From contig CBFGRV010000046.1 in the NCBI GenBank assembly GCA_965651265.1, positions 1-24,054 on the forward strand: 24,054 bases of DNA, in the 5' to 3' direction. Shown here piece by piece: positions 14,958 to 22,938 of the stretch. The DNA comes from CBFGRV01 sp965651265. GTDB taxonomy: Bacteria; Bacteroidota; Rhodothermia; Rhodothermales; VXPQ01. A program made the translations under genes and the position numbers. Position 1 is the stretch's first letter, and every line of letters begins with the position of its first letter. The notes below the pieces were generated by a model that was not told the origin of the DNA, searched no databases, and saw only the letters and a list, made by a program, of their open reading frames with translations.

Positions 14958-15911
14958 TTAGCGGCGGCTGGCCTCGTGGAGCGTACGCTTTTCTTCCTCG
15001 GTGAGCGAATCGTAGCCGCCCTCGCTGATCTTATCCAGAATTCGATCGATCTCGTCGTCCTCCTGGCGTGGCTCCTCGGGCTCGGTGCTCCGCAGCGGAT
15101 GCACCCGCGCCGTCCGCGCAGGCTCTTTCGTGCCTTTGGACGAGAACCAGGACCCCAGGCGGTCCTTCATGCCGGGCGAGTCTCGACGGCCGTATCGCGG
15201 CGCATATGCCGACCGGCTCGATCCCGGAAAAAACAGCCGCGCCCATCCGGAAAGGTCGACCCCGCTACCCTCCACCTTCGCAAGCAGGAAGCCAAAGAGC
15301 GCACCTCCCAGATGAGCGGATACCGACATGTTTCCACCGGAGAGAAAGAGCAGGTTCAAGGCTAGATACCCGATCACGAGCCAGATCAGGCGGACGGTGC
15401 CGATGAATAACAGCGCAACGCTTTTGTATGGATAGCGCACGGCCACCGTGGTGATGACACCGAGTACGGCTGCCGAGGCACCGTGCACGATGCCGCGAAA
15501 GGCCCCGAAGGATGGAAAGAGGTTGTGGAGCAGCACGGTGAGGACCGCACCGCCAATGCTTCCGAAGACGTAGGCCGAGAAGAGCCGGTGCGAGCCATGC
15601 AAATCCTCATACTCCTTGCCGATCCAGAACAGCCAGAGCATGTTGAAGGCGATGTGGATCATCCCCCAGAAACCCGGCTGCAGGTGCAGGAAACTATAGG
15701 TGACGAGCTGCCACGGCTCCAACAGGATCCCAGGCAGGGGAGGATTCAGGGCCAGATGCTGGTAAACGAACAGCCGGGCCGGTCCGATATGTATGAGGAC
15801 GAGCAGCCACACGACGTACGCCACGACGTTGATCGTCAACAACGCCCGGAGCGCGCGGGGCTGAACGCTATACCACTGCTGGAATCGGTTCACAGGAATC
15901 GATCTCGTCAC
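14958..15911 (-). CDS. Rhomboid intramembrane serine protease with acidic C-terminal extension (DUF6576-like)
   Basis: A 317-residue polytopic membrane protease. The catalytic dyad is visible as Ser146 in HGASAAVLG and His200 in SAHLGGALFG, with the supporting HIAFNMLWLF motif (His86, Asn90) in the second membrane helix. The C-terminal ~100 residues are cytoplasmic, basic and then acidic, ending in DEIDRILDKISEGGYDSLTEEEK, the pattern of the DUF6576 domain seen on Bacteroidota rhomboids. The serine motif is GASA rather than GASG. Start is a GTG at 15911; no ATG is available before residue 84. It lies 177 bp downstream of a second rhomboid gene, with a heptad-repeat array between them. Confidence 0.92.
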   Translation of the reverse strand: MTRSIPVNRFQQWYSVQPRALRALLTINVVAYVVWLLVLIHIGPARLFVYQHLALNPPLPGILLEPWQLVTYSFLHLQPGFWGMIHIAFNMLWLFWIGKEYEDLHGSHRLFSAYVFGSIGGAVLTVLLHNLFPSFGAFRGIVHGASAAVLGVITTVAVRYPYKSVALLFIGTVRLIWLVIGYLALNLLFLSGGNMSVSAHLGGALFGFLLAKVEGSGVDLSGWARLFFPGSSRSAYAPRYGRRDSPGMKDRLGSWFSSKGTKEPARTARVHPLRSTEPEEPRQEDDEIDRILDKISEGGYDSLTEEEKRTLHEASRR

Positions 15912-15946
15912 TTCGGCCGGTCGGGCCGGATGTTACTTGGGAAACC

Positions 15947-16069
15947 GGTTACTGGTTGCTGGTTACTGGCCCTCCTCTCAGATCCGACCTCCGACATCTG
16001 CCCTCCGCCCTCTGACATCTGCCCTCCGCCCTCTGACTTCCGACCTCTGACCTCCGACCTCTGACCTCC
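15947..16069. repeat. Composite array of 7-bp tandem repeats between the two rhomboid genes
   Basis: Three GGTTACT-type heptads (15947-15967) are followed, after about 18 bp, by twelve in-phase heptads of the type GACCTCY, GACATCT or GCCCTCY (15986-16069). Units vary mainly at positions 2, 4 and 7. The array fills most of the 177-bp gap between the rhomboid genes. A shorter copy of the same composite lies at 20027-20070. Confidence 0.85.
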
Positions 16070-16088
16070 AACCCCGCCCCGCCATCCT

Positions 16089-16751
16089 CTACCAATACAT
16101 CCTCCTCTGCGGCTGAATCGGTAGCTTTCCTCGCCAGTACTGGATCAGCAAGAATCCGAAGATCATCCCCCCGAGATGAGCGGAATGGGCCACGCCCGCC
16201 TGCGTACCGGTCACCGCGGCAAATAGCGTCAACGCTCCGTACCCGATCACGAGCCACTTCGCCTTGACGGGGAAGAGGAAGTAGATATAAATCGGCTGGT
16301 TCGGGTACATCATCCCGAATGCCAGTAGAATGCCAAAAACCCCGCCGGAGGCGCCGATCGTGGGTACGTAGGTCTGGCCCAGCGTCAGCACGACGAGCTG
16401 CGTGATGCCGGCGCCGATCACACACAGAAAGTAGAAGATGCCGAAGCGACGGCTTCCCCAGGCGTTCTCGATCTGGACGCCGAACATCCACAACGCGAAC
16501 ATATTGAACAGGAGATGCCCGAATCCCCCGTGCATGAAGCCATAGGTCACCAGCTGCCACGGGTAGAAGGAAGGGTAGCCGGGAAGATTGGGAATTCCGA
16601 GAGGCCAGAGCGCAAACCACCGAATCAGCATCTCGTTGGTGGTCGGCACCATTTGAGCAAGATAGACCAGCCCATTCAGTATGAGCAGGTTCTTGATGAC
16701 TGGAGGAAAAACGGAAAAATGAGTAGGCGGTCTATAGGCTTGCTGATTCAT
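16089..16751 (-). CDS. Rhomboid family intramembrane serine protease
   Basis: A 220-residue GlpG-like rhomboid with a six-helix core. Catalytic Ser135 is in TIGASGGVFG and His192 in AHSAHLGGMIFG; the helix-2 motif HGGFGHLLFNM gives His79 and Asn83, and the WR-type loop lies around 95-101. ATG at 16751 (MNQQAYRPP) is preferred; the frame stays open to a GTG at 16802 but the 17 extra residues are not like the family. It ends in a short basic tail (PIQPQRRMYW). It is the first of two tandem rhomboid genes and is divergent from the lpxH-like gene. Substrates unknown. Confidence 0.93.
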   Translation of the reverse strand: MNQQAYRPPTHFSVFPPVIKNLLILNGLVYLAQMVPTTNEMLIRWFALWPLGIPNLPGYPSFYPWQLVTYGFMHGGFGHLLFNMFALWMFGVQIENAWGSRRFGIFYFLCVIGAGITQLVVLTLGQTYVPTIGASGGVFGILLAFGMMYPNQPIYIYFLFPVKAKWLVIGYGALTLFAAVTGTQAGVAHSAHLGGMIFGFLLIQYWRGKLPIQPQRRMYW

Positions 16752-16904
16752 CCGATATCGTTCTGGTGCTCCGGCACGAATTTTCCCGCGCGGCGTCTCC
16801 ACGCCTCATCGAGCATAGCGATGGCGGCTCTATAATGTTGCTCCAGTTAATCGCCGACGGGTAGTCGCGGCCGTGAAATCTAAAGAAAAGCAGCAAGCCG
16901 ACGG

Positions 16905-17666
16905 ATGATCCTTTTCGTCTCGGATGTACACCTCGGGCGCGGCCGCGACGATCGCGAGGTGGAACGCGATCTCATCGACTTCCTCGATGCCCATCAGGAC
17001 GATGCCGACCACCTCTACATCCTGGGAGATCTGTTCGATGAATACATCGAGTATCGGCGCCTTGTACCGAAAGGTTTCGTGCGACTTCAGGGGCGCCTGG
17101 CCGAGTGGACCGATGCCGGCAAACCGATCACCTACTTCGTCGGCAATCACGATCCCTGGCATCTGGACTATTTCGAATCGGAGATGGGAATCGAGGTGGC
17201 TCTCGAAGAGCGCATCGTGCGGCATTTTGGGTGTTCGATCTACCTCGCGCACGGGGATCGCGGCACGGAGCGCTCACGGCTGAGGACGTGGTGGAGCGGC
17301 ATCCTGCGTCATCCGATGCCGGTCTGGGTGTATCGGACTCTGCTTCCGGGCGATGCGGGACTTGGCCTGGCGCGTTTCGTGAACCGCCGCTACGGAAATC
17401 GCGAGCTCGATGATGCATTGATCGGACGACTTCAAGAGCGGGCTCGTCGTATCTTGCGCGAGCGCCCCGTGGATGTCGTCGTGTTCGGACACAGCCACCA
17501 TCCCGAACTGACGGCGTGGCCGGAGGGCATCTACGTGAATTCGGGCTATTGGCACGAATCTCGCACGTTTGGCCGTGTAACGGACCATTCGATCGCGCTC
17601 CTCCGCTGGAACGGAGGTCGAGGCGAGGTCGTGGAAGAGCAGATTTTAGAAAGGGATAGATCCTGA
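16905..17666 (+). CDS. lpxH: UDP-2,3-diacylglucosamine diphosphatase-like metallophosphoesterase (LpxH-like)
   Basis: A 253-residue calcineurin-type phosphoesterase. The metal-binding motifs are all present: SDVHLG (Asp7, His9), GDLFD (Asp42), GNHD (Asn81, His82), AHGD (His116) and GHSHHP (His196, His198). LpxH hydrolyses UDP-2,3-diacylglucosamine to lipid X on the inner face of the membrane, the fourth step of lipid A synthesis. The spacing and the DEYIEYRR stretch after GDLFD (E. coli LpxH has a similar DxFEx segment) fit the LpxH-type subfamily common in Bacteroidota. It ends 6 nt before the penicillin-binding protein gene, so the pair is probably an envelope operon. Reaction assignment is by family; another phosphoesterase substrate is possible. 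Confidence 0.82.
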   Translation: MILFVSDVHLGRGRDDREVERDLIDFLDAHQDDADHLYILGDLFDEYIEYRRLVPKGFVRLQGRLAEWTDAGKPITYFVGNHDPWHLDYFESEMGIEVALEERIVRHFGCSIYLAHGDRGTERSRLRTWWSGILRHPMPVWVYRTLLPGDAGLGLARFVNRRYGNRELDDALIGRLQERARRILRERPVDVVVFGHSHHPELTAWPEGIYVNSGYWHESRTFGRVTDHSIALLRWNGGRGEVVEEQILERDRS

Positions 17667-17672
17667 CGGAGC

Positions 17673-20021
17673 ATGTCCAACAGGAAATACACGGACGACG
17701 AGCTGAATCGCTACTTCAGTGATCCCTCCGTCCGCAGGAAAGGGACGGCGCGAGGCGCCGGCGGAGGCCTCAGCGGGTACTTTCATCGCAAGTTTGATGA
17801 CCCTCAGAAGGCTCAGGCGGCGACGGTGTTGTCCGTCATCGGGGGCAGTCTGCTTGCCATACTGCTCCTCCTGGGTATCTGGACGCTGTTCCTCAGCGAC
17901 GATCTGCCGAGCTTCCGACAGCTCGACAACCCGGATTTCCAGCTCGCGACCATCGCTTACACGGCCGACAACAAAGAGCTCGCGCGCTATGCCTTCCAGA
18001 ATCGCTCGTGGGTGACGTACGAGGAGATTTCGCCGCACGTCATCAATGCGCTCGTGGCCACGGAGGACCGGCGCTTCTACGAGCATTGGGGGATCGACCT
18101 GACCGGCATCCTTTCCGCCGTCGCCGATATCGTCATCAAGCAGGATCTACGTGGGGCCTCGACGATCAGCCAGCAGCTCGCCCGCAACCTCTACAATCAG
18201 GACATCGGGTTTGAGGTCTCCCTCTCCCGAAAGATCAAGGAGGCGATCACGGCCGTGCAGCTCGAGCGGCGCTACACGAAGCGCGAGATCATCGAGATGT
18301 ACCTCAACACGGTGCCGTTCAGCAACAATGCGTACGGCATCGAGGCGGCGGCGCAGACCTATTTCAGCAAGTCCGTGTCCGAGCTGACTCCTCTGGAGAG
18401 TGCGACTCTGGTGGGCATGCTGCAAGCGACGACGTACTACAATCCATATCGGAACCCCGAGAATTCGAAGAGGCGCCGTAATGTCGTCCTTCGCCAGATG
18501 ACGCGCGAGGGATACCTCAGCGAGGCCTACTACCAGCAGCATGTGGATGACCCTGTGGTCACCGACTACAATCCTTCCTCGGAGTTGACGGCGAGTCTGG
18601 CACCGTATTACGCCGAACAGGTACGGCTGTGGATGCGGGATTGGGCCAACGAGAACGGGTATAGCCTTTATTCGGATGGATTGCGGGTCTACACGCCGCT
18701 CGATTCCCGCATGCAGGAGCTTGCCCAGCAGTCCGTCGATGAAAACATGACGGGCCTGCAGGCCGTGGTGGATTATGAGTGGGGCGTCCGGAATCCGACG
18801 CTGCACAACGAGCTGAGTCCGTACATCCAGAAGACGGGATTCGAACCGTTCGATTACTTCTGGTCCTCCAAGCGAGATCTGGTCGCGTCCTTCATTCGCG
18901 ACACGGATCGTTATCGTTCGCTGCGCGCGAAGGATGTTTCGCCGCAAGAGGCACTGGCGCAGCTACGCGAGGATCGGGCCTTCATGGACTCGCTCAAGAC
19001 GGAGAAGACGCGCCTTCAGGCCGGCCTCGTGGCCATCGATCCGCATAGCGGCTATATCAAGGCATGGGTCGGCGGGCGGAATCTCGAGACGGAGTGGTAC
19101 GATCACGTCAACAAGGCGGCGCGGCAGCCGGGCTCGACGTTCAAGCCCTTCGTTTACACGGCCGCCATCGACAATGGCTGGTCGCCCTATTACCGGCTGC
19201 CGGACAGCAGCTACACCTACGTCGATCCGCATACGCGCCAGGTGTGGTCGCCCCAGAACTCCGATAATTCCGAAACGGGCAGCCTGATGACGCTGCAGGA
19301 GGCGCTTGCGCTGTCGAAGAACACCGTCACCGCACGGGTGATCACGCAGCTCGTCAACCCGAGTCAGGTCGCGTTCTATGCGCGTCGGATGGGGATCGAG
19401 AGCCCGCTCGATGAGGTGCCCGCGCTGGGGCTCGGGACGAGCGACGTGACGCTGCTCGAGCTGACATCCGCCTACGGCACGCTGGCGAGCGGTGGGCTGC
19501 ACTACGATCCCGTCTTTGTGACGCGCATCGAGGACCGATTCGGGAACGTGCTCTACGAGCACCAGCCAAAACCCGAGGAGGCGCTCTCCGAAGAGACGGC
19601 CTACACGGTCGTAAACATGCTGCGAGGAGTCATCAATCATCCCTACGGCACCGGCCAGCGCATCCGCTGGCAGTACGGGCTGGCCGATTACGACCTGGCC
19701 GCCAAGACCGGAACGACGCAGAACAGCGCGGACGGGTGGTTCGTGTTGATGCATCCCGAGCTGGTGACAGGCGCGTGGGTCGGCTTCAACGATCGGCGGA
19801 TTACCTTCCGCACGAATTTCTGGGGTCAGGGCGCACACAATGCCCTCTTCCTTGTCGGCGACTTCATGCGGCGCGTGGCCGCATCGCCCGACATCGAGCT
19901 TAGCAAGGCTTCCTTCCCGAGACCGGAGGAGTTCGGCCTGAACTACGATCTGCCCACGCCCAGCGAGCAGACGGAGGAGCAGGAGGAGCAGGAGGACGGC
20001 GGCCGACGGGTTGGATGGTAG
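17673..20021 (+). CDS. Bifunctional class A penicillin-binding protein (transglycosylase/transpeptidase)
   Basis: A 782-residue PBP1A-type enzyme that polymerises and cross-links peptidoglycan in the periplasm. A short cytoplasmic tail precedes one membrane helix (about 50-75). The GT51 transglycosylase domain carries EDRRFYEHWGID (catalytic Glu131), GASTISQQLARNLY, RKIKEA and EIIEMYLN. The transpeptidase domain has SxxK as PGSTFKPF (Ser488, Lys491), SxN as LSKNTV (Ser548-Asn550) and KTG as AAKTGTT (Lys678). Residues 370-440 form a charged insert between the domains. The C-terminus is a Glu/Gln-rich tail (TEEQEEQEDGG). ATG at 17673 lies 6 nt after the lpxH-like stop and overlaps a GGAG too close to act as a normal ribosome site, which suggests translational coupling. 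Confidence 0.96.
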   Translation: MSNRKYTDDELNRYFSDPSVRRKGTARGAGGGLSGYFHRKFDDPQKAQAATVLSVIGGSLLAILLLLGIWTLFLSDDLPSFRQLDNPDFQLATIAYTADNKELARYAFQNRSWVTYEEISPHVINALVATEDRRFYEHWGIDLTGILSAVADIVIKQDLRGASTISQQLARNLYNQDIGFEVSLSRKIKEAITAVQLERRYTKREIIEMYLNTVPFSNNAYGIEAAAQTYFSKSVSELTPLESATLVGMLQATTYYNPYRNPENSKRRRNVVLRQMTREGYLSEAYYQQHVDDPVVTDYNPSSELTASLAPYYAEQVRLWMRDWANENGYSLYSDGLRVYTPLDSRMQELAQQSVDENMTGLQAVVDYEWGVRNPTLHNELSPYIQKTGFEPFDYFWSSKRDLVASFIRDTDRYRSLRAKDVSPQEALAQLREDRAFMDSLKTEKTRLQAGLVAIDPHSGYIKAWVGGRNLETEWYDHVNKAARQPGSTFKPFVYTAAIDNGWSPYYRLPDSSYTYVDPHTRQVWSPQNSDNSETGSLMTLQEALALSKNTVTARVITQLVNPSQVAFYARRMGIESPLDEVPALGLGTSDVTLLELTSAYGTLASGGLHYDPVFVTRIEDRFGNVLYEHQPKPEEALSEETAYTVVNMLRGVINHPYGTGQRIRWQYGLADYDLAAKTGTTQNSADGWFVLMHPELVTGAWVGFNDRRITFRTNFWGQGAHNALFLVGDFMRRVAASPDIELSKASFPRPEEFGLNYDLPTPSEQTEEQEEQEDGGRRVGW

Positions 20022-20026
20022 GGTTG

Positions 20027-20070
20027 GGTTACTCCGCCCCCTGACCTCTGACCTCCGCCCTCCGACATCC
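20027..20070. repeat. Second copy of the GGTTACT + GACCTCY heptad element
   Basis: One GGTTACT (20027-20033), then after 9 bp four in-phase heptads (GACCTCT, GACCTCC, GCCCTCC, GACATCC; 20043-20070). It fills the 51-bp gap between the convergent penicillin-binding protein and ispE genes. Unit order and composition mirror the longer array at 15947-16069. No terminator hairpin is visible here. Confidence 0.8.
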
Positions 20071-20072
20071 GC

Positions 20073-20975
20073 CTAAATGCGGCCAAACCACACCCTGTGC
20101 CCCGTTTCTCGTAGCGCCTCTGAGGCGCCCCGGGCGGCCGCTTCGTCGTCGAAGAATCCGCAGACCGCTGCGCCCGAGCCTGAAAGTGAGACGTATCCGG
20201 CGCCGCTTTCGACGAGCGCCGCTCGCGTCTGTCCAATGGCCGGATATCGCTCCACGATGGGCACTTCGAAATCGTTCACGAGCTCCCTCCGCCACCGGTC
20301 CAGGTCATTGGAAAGGACGATCTCCCTCAGATCGGGCCGGCCGTGATCGTCGGGCTGGATGAGGCGATATGCTTCGGACGTGGACACCGCGACCGGGGGC
20401 ACGCCAACGACCAGCACAAAGGGCGGCCGGTAGGCCTCGTCCGTCTCCGGGTCGATGAGGGGCTCGAGCCGCTCGCCCCGTCCAGAGCCGAACGCAGCGC
20501 CTGGACCCAGGAAGAAAGGAACATCCGACCCCAGCCGTCCCGCGATTTCCATGAGGTCGCCGGTGGTGCAGGGTCCATCCCACCATTCATTCAAGAGGAG
20601 CAGGGCCGCCGCCGCATCACTCGATCCGCCGCCGAGTCCCGCGCCGATGGGAATGTGCTTCTCGAGGTGAAATCGTCCCGTCGGCAATTCTTCCGGCAGG
20701 ATGCCCTCGGTGCGGGCCACGACATCTTGCAGCTCGCGGGCCGCGCGCAGAACCAGGTTGGAGCCGTCGACAGACAGAGACGGGTCCGAGCACGTCATCG
20801 CGAATGCGTCGGCCGGTGAGATCTCCAGCCGGTCTGACCACGGGATGCTCAGGAATACCGTTTCGATGTCGTGGTAGCCGTCATCCCGCTTCCGGAGAAT
20901 GTGCAGCCCGAGGTTGATCTTGGCCGGGGCGTAACGGTAGAGGTGCCGTACGTCGCCGGAGCTTTCGTGTGTCAT
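20073..20975 (-). CDS. ispE: 4-diphosphocytidyl-2-C-methyl-D-erythritol kinase (IspE)
   Basis: A 300-residue GHMP kinase that phosphorylates CDP-ME at the 2-hydroxyl in the MEP isoprenoid pathway. Seen motifs: YAPAKINLGLHIL (Lys19), DDGYHDIETVFLSI, the ATP-binding PIGAGLGGGSSDAAAA (about 109-124), LGSDVPFFL (catalytic Asp151), and C-terminal YVSLSGSGAAVCGFF. The length matches the family. It stands alone on the minus strand, convergent with the penicillin-binding protein gene and divergent from the polysaccharide export operon. Together with ispG it shows that the organism uses the MEP route. Confidence 0.96.
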   Translation of the reverse strand: MTHESSGDVRHLYRYAPAKINLGLHILRKRDDGYHDIETVFLSIPWSDRLEISPADAFAMTCSDPSLSVDGSNLVLRAARELQDVVARTEGILPEELPTGRFHLEKHIPIGAGLGGGSSDAAAALLLLNEWWDGPCTTGDLMEIAGRLGSDVPFFLGPGAAFGSGRGERLEPLIDPETDEAYRPPFVLVVGVPPVAVSTSEAYRLIQPDDHGRPDLREIVLSNDLDRWRRELVNDFEVPIVERYPAIGQTRAALVESGAGYVSLSGSGAAVCGFFDDEAAARGASEALRETGHRVWFGRI

Positions 20976-21077
20976 CTATGGATAGAGAAGGGGGAACACA
21001 GCATCCGATCTCTCAATTGAACCTGCCGCCGCCGATTTCAACGATCTGGCAAATTCACTTCCCAAGCCTTTCTGCCT

Positions 21078-21100
21078 GATATTCGCCTATAAGGAATATC
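21078..21100. promoter_or_regulatory. Perfect inverted repeat overlapping a possible -10 element, upstream of the polysaccharide export genes
   Basis: GATATTC and GAATATC form a perfect 7-bp dyad separated by a 9-nt spacer that contains TATAAG (21088-21093). It is centred 96 bp upstream of the export-gene ATG, in the 209-bp divergent gap with ispE. It could be a repressor or activator site over a promoter; no good -35 is visible. Confidence 0.45.
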
Positions 21101-21184
21101 GATACCAGACGGCACTTGCGTCGGGCCCCACGCGACGCTCTTCCATTTTCAAGGCAGAACGTTTCTCCCACAAGCCCTAGCTAC

Positions 21185-22924
21185 ATGCATCCTGTACGAA
21201 CGCTGCAGCCTCTGGTGCTCGCGTCTCTCGTCGCGCTGTGCGTGCCCGCTGCACAGGCGCAGATCCTCCCTCGTCAGGCACAGACTTTCGGTGACTTGAT
21301 GGGATTCGACCTGAACCCGCTGCAAAGCATGTCGCGCTTTTCGCGGATGGGCGAGCTCGTGCCGATGGAGGGACCTGTCGATGCGTCGAGCTACGTGGTG
21401 GGGCCGGGTGATCTGTTCGACATTTCCGTGGGCGGCGCACGGCCTGTCGTGGCATCCATCGCCGTATCGGCGGATGGCTACCTCCTTCTTCCCGAGGCCG
21501 GGGCCATAGAGGTGGCCGGGCTTCCGCTGGAGCAGGCGCGGCGTACGGCGCGGCAAGCCCTCGAGCGCGAGTTTCAGAACGTCAATACCGAGGTCACCCT
21601 TTCACAGCCGCGCCAATTTTACGTCCACGTCTCGGGGGCCATCCCCACGCCTGGCCGCTATGTGGCGACACCCGTGGCGCGCGTGTCGACAATCATCTAC
21701 ATGGCCTTTGCCGACACGACGCGACCTCCGGTCAGCAATCCGAACCTTCGGCCGTCGCTTCGCAACGTCAAGCTCATTCATCGCGACGGCTCCAGCGAGC
21801 GTGTCGATCTCTTGAGGTACTTTGCGACAGGCAATCCGGCGCACAATCCATATCTGACCGACGGCGACATCATTTCGGTGCCCACGTACGATCCCAATCG
21901 CGACGCCGTCTTCATCAGTGGCGATGTTGCCTTTCCGGGCACCTACGATTATCGGCCCGACGACACGGTCTACGATCTCCTCGTTCTGGCCACGGGGCAG
22001 GACCCGCCGACCGGTTTCAAGCAGGTCCGCGTGCTGAGCAGCGGTCCGGATGGGGGAACGTCATCGGAGATCTTCGATATGGCCAGCCTCGACCGGACGA
22101 CCTCCGTCTCGCCGCTGGACCAGATCCATGCGGTCGAGGATCCCCTCGTGCGCGGTTCGGCTACCGTGGAGGGCTGGGTGCACTACCCGGGCACGTATTC
22201 CATCGTGCCGGGATCGACATCTCTTGGCGACCTCCTCGAGATGGCCGGCGGAGTTCGCGAAGGCGCCCTCGAGCGAGGCGCGTATTTGATGCGGGCGACA
22301 CTGCCCACACCGGAGCCTGTGGCCGTGGGACGCAATCGATTTGAACCCAATTCCTCCGGATTCAGGATGATTCGGTCGGACACGTTGGCGCTGCTCCAGA
22401 GCGTCCGGCTCGCACCGGCCGATTTTCTGAGCCGTGCCTATCTAGCGCATGAAATACGGCTGCAGAACCAGGTGCCGGTCGACCTGCGCGCGATGGAGGC
22501 TACCGAATCCATCCTCCTGCAGGATCGCGACCGCGTGTATGTGCCGCGTGATGAAAACAGCGTGTTCGTGGTGGGGCAGGTGAATCGTCCGGGATATGTG
22601 AGCTACCGTCCGAATGCGCCGCTCAGCTACTACATCGAGGCCTCCGGCGGATTTAGCGACAACGCGGGCAGGGCTTTCGTGGTCGAAGCGGGTACCGGTC
22701 GATATCTGAATGCCGGCCGTGCAGATATTCTTTCGGGTGACATGATATTCGTGGACAGGGCGCGTAACCAGGCGGACACTGCAGAGATGCAGCGGCTTCT
22801 CCTCGAGGAACGGCGCGCCAGGCTGGAAGAGCGGTCGCGGACCGTACAGAGCATCGTGCAGTCCATCAGTGCCGCGACGGCCATCATCACGACCTATCTT
22901 CTCGTCCGACGGGAGTTGAACTAA
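21185..22924 (+). CDS. Wza-like outer-membrane polysaccharide export protein with SLBB domains
   Basis: A 579-residue protein of the OPX family that forms the outer-membrane exit for capsule or exopolysaccharide. Signal peptide about 1-25 (ending PAAQAQ); there is no lipobox cysteine at the cleavage site, unlike Wza. The Poly_export domain is at about 66-142 (YVVGPGDLFDISV, DGYLLLPEAGAIEVAGL). SLBB-type domains start at about 144 (FYVHVSGAIPTPGRY), 240 (VFISGDVAFPGTYDY), 326 (ATVEGWVHYPGTY) and 458 (VFVVGQVNRPGYVSY). A charged helix (530-553) and a hydrophobic helix (555-574) end the protein, possibly the outer-membrane-spanning helix. ATG at 21185 begins the signal peptide; the frame extends back to a TTG at 21116. 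A chain-length gene follows 14 nt downstream. Confidence 0.93.
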   Translation: MHPVRTLQPLVLASLVALCVPAAQAQILPRQAQTFGDLMGFDLNPLQSMSRFSRMGELVPMEGPVDASSYVVGPGDLFDISVGGARPVVASIAVSADGYLLLPEAGAIEVAGLPLEQARRTARQALEREFQNVNTEVTLSQPRQFYVHVSGAIPTPGRYVATPVARVSTIIYMAFADTTRPPVSNPNLRPSLRNVKLIHRDGSSERVDLLRYFATGNPAHNPYLTDGDIISVPTYDPNRDAVFISGDVAFPGTYDYRPDDTVYDLLVLATGQDPPTGFKQVRVLSSGPDGGTSSEIFDMASLDRTTSVSPLDQIHAVEDPLVRGSATVEGWVHYPGTYSIVPGSTSLGDLLEMAGGVREGALERGAYLMRATLPTPEPVAVGRNRFEPNSSGFRMIRSDTLALLQSVRLAPADFLSRAYLAHEIRLQNQVPVDLRAMEATESILLQDRDRVYVPRDENSVFVVGQVNRPGYVSYRPNAPLSYYIEASGGFSDNAGRAFVVEAGTGRYLNAGRADILSGDMIFVDRARNQADTAEMQRLLLEERRARLEERSRTVQSIVQSISAATAIITTYLLVRRELN

Positions 22925-22938
22925 GACGCACACGACCG

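Noticed and set aside
15947..16069. CRISPR array or REP-type palindrome
   Set aside because: The units are 7 bp in direct tandem with no spacers, no palindrome and no cas genes nearby.
16831..16836. TATAAT as promoter for the lpxH-like gene
   Set aside because: The hexamer is perfect, but I find no -35 or Bacteroidota -33 element at a suitable distance and the start lies 69 bp on. Left as a possibility, not called.
20022..20072. Bidirectional terminator between the convergent penicillin-binding protein and ispE genes
   Set aside because: The gap is filled by heptad repeats and shows no stable inverted repeat followed by T-runs.
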